From: Methylobacterium sp. J-076
GTDB taxonomy: Bacteria > Pseudomonadota > Alphaproteobacteria > Rhizobiales > Beijerinckiaceae
Length of the DNA stretch: 64,000 nucleotides
Direction of reading: 5' to 3'
NCBI RefSeq assembly: GCF_022829405.1
Contig: NZ_JAKSXW010000140.1
Span: 25,383-89,382 of the forward strand
Shown in pieces: positions 57,156 to 64,000 of the stretch. The notes under the pieces were generated by a model. The model was not told where the DNA came from and ran no database searches. It saw only the letters and a program-made list of their open reading frames with translations. The position numbers were made by a program, and so were the translations under genes. How positions within the stretch are numbered: the first letter of the stretch is position 1; each line of letters opens with the position of its first letter.

Positions 57156-57320
57156 GATCTTGGAACACCGGCATGCCTGGAAATGCACCCATGTGCACAA
57201 ACCGCTGATTTTCATGCGGTTTCTTTGTCGGGGCTTGCATCCTGTGTCGGCAAATTGCAGCTTCGGTGCCGACATGGTGCCGACGCGGAGGCCATGTCGG
57301 CACCCTGCGAGGCTGGCGAG

Positions 57321-58493
57321 ATGGCGAGGATAACGAAGCGGTTCGTCGATGCTCTCGGCGACGAGGACGCCGGTCGCATCCATCGTGACGACGAGCTTCA
57401 TGGCTTTGCAGTCCGCCGGAATGCTGACGGGTCGCGAACCTACCTCGTTGAATACCGCGCCGGCCGAGGGCGATCTTATCCGACACGACGAATTTCTCTC
57501 GGCCGACACGGTGCGCTTACGCCGGACGAAGCTCGCCGAAATGCGAAGCAGATCCTGGCGCGGGTCGCGGGCGGCGAGGATCCGGCTGCGAGTCGGGCTC
57601 AGCACCGTCGGGAACCCACTGTCCGCGATGCCCTAATCACCGCTCTTGATCAGCACTGGCGACCCAAGCGGCGCGCGAGCACCGCGAAGGTGTTCGAGGA
57701 GATGATCAACCGGACGCTGATTCCGCAATTCGGCGCCGTCCGCCTAAGCGACCTAAGCAGAGCCGAAATTCGTCGGTGGCATGCTCAGCAGCAGCATCGG
57801 CCCCGAGCCGCCAATCACGAACTAGCCGTCTTGCGTAAGGCGCTTTCCCTCGCGGTGTCGGACGAACTGATCTCCGACAATCCAGCGCGTGGCATTCCGC
57901 TTCACCATGAGGAAGAGCGCGACCGCGTGCCGACCGACGCGGAGTTGAGTGAGATCTGGAAGCAGTTATCTGCGCCTGGGCTCCGGCCGGAGGCGGCGAC
58001 GCTGATCAAGCTCTTGATTGTCACCGGCTGCCGCGTTGGAGAGTGGCAGAACGCGCGCTGGTCGGATGTTGATCTGAAGGCTGCTCTTTTGAGCCTCCGG
58101 GCGCTCACAACAAAAGCCGGGGCGAGGCACGTCCACCTGTCGGGGCTAGCGGTCGAAATCCTCACCGCCCTCCCCCGTCGATCCGATTTCATTCTCTGCA
58201 ACGACGTCGGGAACGGCCCCATCACAAAGGACGTCATCCGCCGGACCTGGGAAGGCGTCCGCGAACGTGTGGGCGCCCCTGATCTACGCCTGCATGATCT
58301 GCGGCACGGCTTTGCTACTCGCGGCGCAGCACTTGGAGCCAATGCCCTGATTCTGAGGGACGCCCTCGGTCACAAGACGCTCGCGATGACGGGACGGTAT
58401 GTGTCTCGGCAGAATGAGCCAGTGCGTTTGCTGTTGGAGCAGATCAGTCATGAGCTTACCGCGCTGCTCATTTATAGCGGAACAAAGACGTGA
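57321..58493 (+). CDS. Tyrosine recombinase / phage-type integrase
   Basis: The 390-residue integrase has an N-terminal arm-binding domain (ITKRFVDALGDEDAGRIHRD), a core-binding helix bundle, and a catalytic domain with the arginine in TGCRVGEWQNARW, the lysine in TTKAGARHVHLS, HDLRHGFATR, and LGHKTLAMTGRYV with the nucleophile tyrosine. It would integrate the island at the tRNA-Leu site, 165 bases away. The start is chosen at ATG 57321; an upstream ATG is at 57294. The stop overlaps the next start (GTGA). Confidence 0.94.
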   Translation: MARITKRFVDALGDEDAGRIHRDDELHGFAVRRNADGSRTYLVEYRAGRGRSYPTRRISLGRHGALTPDEARRNAKQILARVAGGEDPAASRAQHRREPTVRDALITALDQHWRPKRRASTAKVFEEMINRTLIPQFGAVRLSDLSRAEIRRWHAQQQHRPRAANHELAVLRKALSLAVSDELISDNPARGIPLHHEEERDRVPTDAELSEIWKQLSAPGLRPEAATLIKLLIVTGCRVGEWQNARWSDVDLKAALLSLRALTTKAGARHVHLSGLAVEILTALPRRSDFILCNDVGNGPITKDVIRRTWEGVRERVGAPDLRLHDLRHGFATRGAALGANALILRDALGHKTLAMTGRYVSRQNEPVRLLLEQISHELTALLIYSGTKT

Positions 58494-59263
58494 TCTCCGA
58501 TAGGGATACCGTTTCTCATCACGAAGACATTACAGTCGATGTGCTTGCCGCTGTAGCTATTATTCAGCTGGGCGTTTCAAGATCCCCAGACGATAATTTG
58601 ATAATTGAGGTTGCTGTCGATCATTCTGACGATAGGCATAGGCATGTAACTGAATTGCTCCGTGGCTTGAACCGAGTGGAATTGCGCGAGAGTATTTTAG
58701 TACGACTAAGCTCGCTTATCCATTTGTCATGTGAATGGGCGTGGCACTATCGACAGAGCAGTAAAACTAGCATTACTAGAACAAAAACAGGCTGGAAGGT
58801 TCGTTCGCATATCCGAAGTTCATCATCTGGCCGAGATCTCAGAAGGCTTGCTGAAGTAAGTCGAGGGAATGACGCGGTGGCAATCGCAAAGGCAATTGTC
58901 GATCTGAGCCCACATACATTTGCCGAACTTCGACAGGCAGCAAACGAAATCGGCATCAAATTCGTGGGCCCTGCGTCTCTGTTGTGTGGTGAGTGCACCT
59001 CAAGAGCATCGTCTCTCGCACTTAAAAATCTCAATTCCGGAAGACCTCGGTTGAGAGAGATGGATAGAGCCGCCCGTGCAGTGAAGCTCGCGTATCAGAC
59101 CCTCACTGGTAAGACCGGTTCGGGTCGCGGCACTGTATCAAGTGCGTCCGATGAAGCTGGCAGGCCGACCGGGGAGCTTCACAGTCTGCTGCTTCGCGTC
59201 GGGGAATTGTACGGGATCAAACTTGTGACCCCGGCGTCCGACGACCGCTTGCGGAGCCGATGA
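58490..59263 (+). CDS. Unknown island protein (257 aa)
   Basis: The protein begins from a GTG overlapping the integrase stop. The N-terminal half is acidic and beta/alpha mixed (DITVDVLAAVAIIQLG, IIEVAVDHSDDRHRHVTELL). The C-terminus carries a segment seen on many integrated elements by layout (RAARAVKLAYQTLTGKTGSG ending VGELYGIKLVTPASDD). Base composition is the lowest of any gene here. I do not recognise a domain. Coupling to the integrase could mean a role in integration control or a defence cargo. Confidence 0.6.
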   Translation: MISDRDTVSHHEDITVDVLAAVAIIQLGVSRSPDDNLIIEVAVDHSDDRHRHVTELLRGLNRVELRESILVRLSSLIHLSCEWAWHYRQSSKTSITRTKTGWKVRSHIRSSSSGRDLRRLAEVSRGNDAVAIAKAIVDLSPHTFAELRQAANEIGIKFVGPASLLCGECTSRASSLALKNLNSGRPRLREMDRAARAVKLAYQTLTGKTGSGRGTVSSASDEAGRPTGELHSLLLRVGELYGIKLVTPASDDRLRSR

Positions 59264-59342
59264 AATCGGGGGTTTTCCCCATGTTTGGATAAGATGCGAC
59301 AAGGCCGAACATGCGGGGGCATCTCAAAGGGAGCCCCTGCAA

Positions 59343-59543
59343 ATGTCTGCAAAGAGCGTGGAAGAGGCCGCACAGTATCTACGGGTGAGTCAGTCGTTTC
59401 TCAATCAATCTCGCATCCGTGGCGACGGTCCTGTCTTCTACAAAATTGGTCGTCGCGTTGTTTACGAGACCGCAGATCTGGACCTCTGGAAAGAGACCCG
59501 TCGGCGGCGCTCGACCTCCGAATATAGCCAGGAGGCCGCTTAG
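59343..59543 (+). CDS. Excisionase / AlpA-like HTH protein (66 aa)
   Basis: This short protein matches the helix-turn-helix-17 pattern: SVEEAAQYLRVSQSFLNQSR, then GPVFYKIGRRVVYETADLDL. It is a likely excisionase or regulator of the island. ATG 59343 follows GGGAGCCCCTGCAA. Confidence 0.85.
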   Translation: MSAKSVEEAAQYLRVSQSFLNQSRIRGDGPVFYKIGRRVVYETADLDLWKETRRRRSTSEYSQEAA

Positions 59544-59546
59544 CAT

Positions 59547-59756
59547 ATGGCCAAACAGAATGAAGGCCGCGCGGCTCTGGCAAGCCGGCGGCCCTCGGAA
59601 TGTCTTTCTCGGCAGAACGACATCACTGAGGTAGCACTTTCGCCCCTCGAAATCCAGACCGCGCGCCTTCGCGCCAAGTACGATTTCAGCCCCAGCCTTG
59701 CCGCCGTCGTTGCGGCTCACGCCTTTGTTGTGGCGGATCGTTGGGGGCGCGCATGA
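59547..59756 (+). CDS. Small island protein of unknown function (69 aa)
   Basis: ATG 59547 is preceded by AGGAGG about 11 bases upstream. The product (KQNEGRAALASRRPSECL; SPSLAAVVAAHAFVVADRWG) has no recognised motif. Its stop overlaps the PC4-like gene ATG, so the two are coupled. Confidence 0.55.
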   Translation: MAKQNEGRAALASRRPSECLSRQNDITEVALSPLEIQTARLRAKYDFSPSLAAVVAAHAFVVADRWGRA

Positions 59757-59983
59757 CTGTCCCTACTCTGATCGCGTCGGTGGCGAAGAACAATCAGGAG
59801 GAGGTCAGGGTCAGCCTGACCACTTCCCACGGTGTGGATCTCATCGACGTTCGTACCTTCACGCGGCCGGTTGGATCGCGCGGTGAAATGGTACCGACGA
59901 AGCGCGGCATCTGCCTCTGCCGCGACCGACTTCCCGCTCTCATCACTGCACTCATTCAAGCACAGGAGGGCGGCGCATGCTGA
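59753..59983 (+). CDS. PC4/p15-like single-strand DNA-binding protein
   Basis: From ATG 59753 the 76-residue product has the PC4 layout: VRVSLTTSHGVDLIDVRTF, PTKRGICLCRDRLPALITAL. PC4 proteins bind single-stranded DNA as dimers and are found on phages and islands. It overlaps both the previous stop and the DUF927 gene start. It may cooperate with the primase-helicase in element replication. Confidence 0.75.
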   Translation: MTVPTLIASVAKNNQEEVRVSLTTSHGVDLIDVRTFTRPVGSRGEMVPTKRGICLCRDRLPALITALIQAQEGGAC

Positions 59984-62688
59984 GCCTCGACGGTATCGCC
60001 CGCGCCACGGGTGGCGAAGTCAGTGGCGACAAGGTGCGCGCGCCGGGACCGGGTCATTCGCCAGCAGATAGGTCGCTTGGCATTTGGATCACGGCAACGG
60101 GTGATGACATCCGCGTCGATTCAAAGGCCGGCGACGACCCTATCCAGTGCAAGGACTATGTGCGTCAAAGGATTGGTCTGCCGGGTTGGGAGCCCGACAC
60201 GGCAAAAGCAGACGGCAGCATCAAGCGGATGTCGGCACGGGCGCGCGGCTGTCGCCTCGGCAATGCGAAGGCGGAGCCGGTAGCGACGAATGACGACACA
60301 GCCGAGTCCATCGTCATGCCGATCCCAGAGGACAAGCAGCGGGGACACTTCCGGTCGCCGAAGCTCGGCGCCCCGGCGGCGGTATATACCTATCGCAACG
60401 ATGAGGGTCGCGACCTCGGCTACATCGCCCGGTTCGAGACGGCCGAGGGCAAGGTATTCCTGCCGACGACGCTTTGGCAGTCCAAAGATGGGTTGGCTTG
60501 GCGCAATAAGTCCTGGCCGAAGCCGCGCCCACTCTATGGCCTCGACCGACTTGCCGAACGGCCCACCGCATCGGTGATTGTGTGCGAAGGCGAGAAGTCG
60601 GCCGAAGCCGCGCAGCGGGTGTTTCCGAATTCGGTGGTGATCACCAGTCCCGGCGGGTCGAAGGCGGCGAAGTCAGCCGATTGGACGCCCCTAGCCGGCC
60701 GCCCGGTGATGATCTGGCCGGACTGTGACCCTGCTGGCCTTACCTATGCCCTCGATGTGCAGCGTGAGCTTGCAGCGGTCGGCGCTGGCACCGTCACGGT
60801 GATTGATGCCATGCGCGTCGCTGCCCTGATGCCCAATAGCCAGGGTCGTCGTCCGCCCGAAGGATGGGACGCCGCCGACGGTCTCGACGTAGATGGATGG
60901 GAGCCGGTGGCGCTCGCTTCTGTAGTGTTGCAGCACGTCGAGCGCGCCGAGCCAGCACCGAGCTACCGGTCGTTCGATCCGTTCACAATGAGCTCGGACG
61001 GGCTCACCATAGAGGTAACCCGAGGCAAGGGGGAGAACGCCACCGTTGAGGAGGTGTGGTGCTCCGCCCCGTTCGAGGTCATTGGGCGGGCCCGAGATCC
61101 CCATGGTTTCGGGTGGGCACGCTGGTTGCGCTGGCGCGATCCCGATCAGCGTGTTCACGAGTACGCGGTGACAGATGCCGCCCTGCACGGCGACCTCGGC
61201 GCACTCGCCGCCGATCTCGCATCGCGCGGACTGATCGTGTCGCGAAGGGGACGGAACTACCTCGGCGATTACCTGAACAGCGTGAAGGTAAAAGCCCGAG
61301 TCACCACCGTCGGCCGGACGGGTTGGCATTTGATCAATGAGCAACGGGTGTTCGTGCTGCCGGATGCGGTAATCGGCCAGCCCGAGGCCGAGACGGTTAT
61401 CCTGACGGGGGCGACGGCGGCACCCTACAGCCGTCGCGGCACCCTACAGGATTGGCGCGAAGGCGTCGGCGGCCTCAGCGCTGGCCATGGGCGCCTCGTC
61501 CTTGCGATCTCTACGGCATTCGCCGGCCCTCTGGTCGATCTCGTCGGCGGTGAAGGCGGTGGCCTCAATTACTACGGCCAGTCGTCACGGGGTAAAACGA
61601 CCTGCCTGAAAGCTGCTGCCTCCGTCTGGGGGCGTGGCGCATCCGACCCTGGTTTCGTTCGTTCCTGGCGAGCGACAGCCAACGCGCAAGAGGCGACCGC
61701 TGCCATCGTCACCGACACCCTGTTGTGCCTTGATGAGATCGGTGTGGCGGAAGGGCGCGACGCGGCGGCGGCGGTCTATCAGTTGGCTTCGGGCGTCGGG
61801 AAAGGCCGCTCGGCTCGGGACGGCTCAATGCGGGCACCGATGACGTGGCGGGTGCTGACGCTATCAACCGGCGAACTGCCGATGGCGGCGAAAATCGCCG
61901 AGGACAAGCAACGCAAGGCTTACGCGGGTCAGGCGGTGCGACTGCTCGACGTACCGGCCGACGCCGGGCGGGGCTTTGGAGTGTTTGACGGGCCTGGGCC
62001 CGATGGCGATGCCGCCCGGCTCGCCGAGGCCCTGCAAAAGGCTTCGCTCTCTGCTTACGGCGAGGCTGGACCCAGCTTCGTTCGTGCTTTGATGGATACA
62101 GGGCTGGAGGATGCCCGGCGAATCGTCTCCGATATCGTTGAGGGCTTCGTCGCTGAGCATGCGCCTGCGGACGCGGATGGACAGATCCGTCGTGCTGCGG
62201 CTCGACTCGGCCTCATTGCTGCTGCTGGCGAGTTAGCAATCGAGTTCGGCATCGTTCCTTGGGCCGAAGGCGAGGCAGAAACTGCGGCGGCGAGGGCGCT
62301 GACCGACTGGATTGCTTCGCGCGGCGGCACTGAGCCTGCAGAGGTACGAGAGGCTATCGCCCAAGTCCGCCGATTTTTTGAGGCGCATGGTGAGGCCCGG
62401 TTCGAGCCCACCGACGAAACGGAGGGGAGGCCCGTCTTGAACCGTGCGGGCTGGCGGCGCGGACATGGAAGCAGCCGTGTCTGGCTCGTGTTGCCGGAAA
62501 TGTGGAAGTCGGAAGTCTGTGCCGGCATCGATCCCACCGCCACGGCGAAGATCCTGGCCGAGCGCGGCATGCTGAAGCGCGATCCGAACAATCGCCTTCA
62601 GCGATCAGAACGCACCCCCGGCGGCACGACGCTGCGGGTCTACGTCATGACCTCGGCGGTGTTTGATGGAGGGGCCGATGCGTCCTGA
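59977..62688 (+). CDS. Toprim/DUF927 primase-helicase
   Basis: The 903-residue protein joins a primase-like N-terminus (GDKVRAPGPGHSPADRSLGI), a Toprim domain near residues 200-270 (VCEGEKSAEAA, WPDCDPAGL), and a DUF927 domain (about 330-650). The P-loop is YYGQSSRGKTTCLKAA near residue 530, with a Walker B LLCLDEIGVAEG. It would prime and unwind DNA for the island's own replication. Its ATG overlaps the PC4-like stop and its stop overlaps the next ATG. Confidence 0.9.
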   Translation: MLSLDGIARATGGEVSGDKVRAPGPGHSPADRSLGIWITATGDDIRVDSKAGDDPIQCKDYVRQRIGLPGWEPDTAKADGSIKRMSARARGCRLGNAKAEPVATNDDTAESIVMPIPEDKQRGHFRSPKLGAPAAVYTYRNDEGRDLGYIARFETAEGKVFLPTTLWQSKDGLAWRNKSWPKPRPLYGLDRLAERPTASVIVCEGEKSAEAAQRVFPNSVVITSPGGSKAAKSADWTPLAGRPVMIWPDCDPAGLTYALDVQRELAAVGAGTVTVIDAMRVAALMPNSQGRRPPEGWDAADGLDVDGWEPVALASVVLQHVERAEPAPSYRSFDPFTMSSDGLTIEVTRGKGENATVEEVWCSAPFEVIGRARDPHGFGWARWLRWRDPDQRVHEYAVTDAALHGDLGALAADLASRGLIVSRRGRNYLGDYLNSVKVKARVTTVGRTGWHLINEQRVFVLPDAVIGQPEAETVILTGATAAPYSRRGTLQDWREGVGGLSAGHGRLVLAISTAFAGPLVDLVGGEGGGLNYYGQSSRGKTTCLKAAASVWGRGASDPGFVRSWRATANAQEATAAIVTDTLLCLDEIGVAEGRDAAAAVYQLASGVGKGRSARDGSMRAPMTWRVLTLSTGELPMAAKIAEDKQRKAYAGQAVRLLDVPADAGRGFGVFDGPGPDGDAARLAEALQKASLSAYGEAGPSFVRALMDTGLEDARRIVSDIVEGFVAEHAPADADGQIRRAAARLGLIAAAGELAIEFGIVPWAEGEAETAAARALTDWIASRGGTEPAEVREAIAQVRRFFEAHGEARFEPTDETEGRPVLNRAGWRRGHGSSRVWLVLPEMWKSEVCAGIDPTATAKILAERGMLKRDPNNRLQRSERTPGGTTLRVYVMTSAVFDGGADAS

Positions 62689-63097
62689 TTTACGCCTCCG
62701 ACTCCGGGAAATCGCGAAGTCCATCTCTACTGCGGAAAAACGCGTGACATGTGTGACACGCGTGACGGGCGCCGATGGCCACGCACTGTCACACGTCGGT
62801 GTCACACATTCTGCGAGCCAAAAAGCCGAACAAAATCAATCTGTCACACATGTCACGCGTGTCACGCCTGCAAAAATGGAGGTCGGGGTTTCCTGTCACG
62901 CGTCATCACGTGTGACGGAGGTGGTGACAGCCCGCGTGATGACGTGTGACGCTGAATTCGCCGACTGGATTGCTCACTTCGAAGAGCGCGCGGCGATCCG
63001 AGAATTTGAGGGTGGATTCGACCGCGCCGAGGCCGAGCGTCTGGCCTTAAGTGAGACGATCTCTGCGCTTGGGCCGCAGCCCGGCACCATTCACTGA
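62678..63097 (+). CDS. Island protein with VT-repeat stretch
   Basis: From ATG 62678 the protein (139 residues) contains VTCVTRVT near residue 24 and VTHVTRVT near 56, encoded by the GTGAC-type repeats, and a more regular C-terminal helix (FADWIAHFEERAAIREFEGG). The repeated segments may exist for the DNA sequence rather than the protein. Its ATG overlaps the primase stop. Confidence 0.65.
   Translation: MRPDLRLRLREIAKSISTAEKRVTCVTRVTGADGHALSHVGVTHSASQKAEQNQSVTHVTRVTPAKMEVGVSCHASSRVTEVVTARVMTCDAEFADWIAHFEERAAIREFEGGFDRAEAERLALSETISALGPQPGTIH
62744..62950. repeat. GTGAC/GTCAC iteron cluster
   Basis: The pentamer GTGAC starts at 62744, 62753 and 62762, exactly nine bases apart. Its complement GTCAC starts at 62843, 62852 and 62861, again nine bases apart. 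Further single copies lie at 62788, 62801, 62895, 62912, 62924 and 62946. Two inverted triplets with nine-base spacing directly after a primase gene look like iterons of a replication origin. Confidence 0.75.
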
Positions 63098-63155
63098 AAC
63101 ATGCCGCCCCGGATCGCCGCGCTGATCAACAATATTACTGAGATAAGGGATCAAA

Positions 63156-63470
63156 ATGAACAACGTTTTCGACTTTCCTGCCAAGCCTTTCAAGCTATCA
63201 GACTCCACCGTGGTTTCTCGATGGGAAGAGATCTGCTGCTACGGTGAGGTCGGCCCGATCCGTGTGACCCTCGCCCGTCGCCTCGATGCGATGCCCGATC
63301 TCATTCACGTCGTCGTTCTCGGATCGTCTTGTTGGGTCGGTGTCGCCCCCGTTGCATCAATGCCGGACAACGCGAATGGCCGCGCCGTTGCAGACATCAC
63401 CGGCGCGGCCGTGGTGCGAGCTATCGAACATGCTGAGGTTGAGTTCGCCGCCGAACGGACGACGTGTTAA
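63156..63470 (+). CDS. Unknown island protein (104 aa)
   Basis: The product starts MNNVFDFPAKPFKLSDSTVV and has no recognised motif. It is preceded by GAGATAAGGGA about eight to eighteen bases upstream. It lies between the VT-repeat gene and an AT-rich gap. Confidence 0.55.
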   Translation: MNNVFDFPAKPFKLSDSTVVSRWEEICCYGEVGPIRVTLARRLDAMPDLIHVVVLGSSCWVGVAPVASMPDNANGRAVADITGAAVVRAIEHAEVEFAAERTTC

Positions 63471-63670
63471 GCGGCCAACAAAATCAAGTCAGTAATGCGA
63501 CAGAACAACGCATAGCGTACATAACAAAACACATCAGTGAACTACAGTGCATAACGGTATATGACCATGCACCCGTAGGCATGTTGATCTGATGAAATAA
63601 CTACTATTGCCGTTGATGTTTGGGCGCCCCATCGTAATGGCCACGCAAATGCAACGTCGTGGCCCCAACG
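63471..63670. other. AT-rich non-coding gap with small dyad
   Basis: This 200-base gap is the most AT-rich stretch in the window. It contains GTGCAT at 63547-63552 and ATGCAC at 63567-63572 as a dyad. It likely holds the promoter of the ribbon-helix-helix gene and perhaps a replication or operator site. Confidence 0.4.
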
Positions 63671-63889
63671 ATGACCCTACCTCTTAGAAGAGATGCGCTG
63701 CTGAAGCTGAAGGTCGAGTCCGATCTCGCCCGAGCCGTCGAGGCTACGGCTCGCCAGCGCGGCCAGACCACTTCCGAGTTTGTTCGACAGGGCGTTCGCG
63801 CTCACCTCGCTCGTCACGGTGTTCGGCTCAGCCCTGATGACGGCCCCCGCACGCCGCCGGCCTCTCCCGCCCTCGCTCGCGCAGCTTGA
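63671..63889 (+). CDS. Ribbon-helix-helix regulator (CopG/Arc type)
   Basis: The 72-residue product has a short beta strand (ALLKLKVESDLARAVEATAR), then QTTSEFVRQGVRAHLARHG, the ribbon-helix-helix arrangement. It probably represses genes of the island, perhaps through the upstream dyad. I start at ATG 63671; a GTG at 63659 is the alternative. Confidence 0.75.
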   Translation: MTLPLRRDALLKLKVESDLARAVEATARQRGQTTSEFVRQGVRAHLARHGVRLSPDDGPRTPPASPALARAA

Positions 63890-63900
63890 GGGAGGGCGGC

Positions 63901-64000
63901 ATGCATCACGTCAACATCCGCTACAACAACCACGACGGTAACGTTGCACCGTTCGTCGCTATCGGCCGCAGCCGTCCTGATCTCGTGCAGCAGGCTCCGC
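63901..64000 (+). CDS. Island protein, 5' part only
   Basis: An ATG at 63901, eleven bases after the previous stop, opens a frame (HHVNIRYNNHDGNVAPFVAI and so on) that runs off the right edge. It has no recognised motif in 33 residues. Confidence 0.45.
   Translation, partial: MHHVNIRYNNHDGNVAPFVAIGRSRPDLVQQAP

Noticed and set aside
62741..62767. The VT-repeat protein as a toxin or antifreeze-like repeat protein
   Set aside because: The repeat follows exact nine-base DNA spacing and occurs in both orientations, which fits a DNA site better than a protein function.

Overview
The window is high-GC alphaproteobacterial chromosome. The mdh-sucC-sucD-sucA order, the DUF2093 and MbfA-like proteins, the DUF374-waaA-lpxK lipid A operon and the NrsF-type sigma control point to the Methylobacterium/Methylorubrum group. 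That placement is inference from gene content; no ribosomal RNA is present. Coding density is high, and most genes overlap or nearly touch within operons.

Layout. 1-3.6 kb (minus strand): TCA-cycle operon mdh-sucC-sucD-sucA, with a heptamer-repeat/inverted-repeat block between mdh and sucC. 4-8.1 kb: a TetR regulator whose N-terminus looks frameshifted, glyoxalase II (gloB) divergent from a methyltransferase, a polytopic membrane protein and a 53-residue small protein. 8.3-15.4 kb: di-haem peroxidase, PBP1C, a three-domain LplT/PlsC/acyl-ACP synthetase and a small membrane protein. 15.6-18.2 kb: an MBL-fold hydrolase, then a cobalt-type nitrile hydratase operon (alpha, beta, accessory). 18.35 kb: an ECF sigma factor with a NepR-like N-terminal segment. 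19.1-30.4 kb: a catabolic block with two amidases, an oligopeptide-type binding protein, a ThDP enzyme, a penicillin-acylase homologue, an M81 and an M20 hydrolase. 30.7-36.2 kb: metallophosphoesterase, an iron-exporter (VIT) domain protein behind an Irr-box-like palindrome, DUF374-waaA-lpxK and DUF2093. 36.3-40.1 kb: ribF, cheY-cheZ, a creatininase-family protein and DUF1223. 40.3-42.4 kb: an ECF sigma/NrsF anti-sigma pair in which the anti-sigma frame reads into a pdxH-like gene. 42.6-56.8 kb: UPF0260, PBP1A, DUF1214/DUF1254, a lipoprotein, gshB, an Na+/H+ antiporter, a gamma-glutamyltransferase homologue, YoaK, a Gly/Tyr-rich secreted protein, a chemoreceptor and a small secreted protein.

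57.1 kb to the end is the left part of an integrated element. It begins at a displaced 3' fragment of tRNA-Leu(UAA). It carries a tyrosine integrase, a translationally coupled unknown protein, an excisionase-like HTH, a PC4-like single-strand DNA-binding protein, a Toprim/DUF927 primase-helicase, a small gene containing two inverted triplets of 9-bp GTGAC repeats, and a ribbon-helix-helix protein. Base composition falls here and the genes overlap in a replication-type cassette. The right end lies outside the window.

Most noteworthy: the NepR-like/EcfG-like sigma fusion, the NrsF-PdxH read-through, the GTGAC iterons inside the island, and the putative Irr box in front of a ferritin-less MbfA-type protein.
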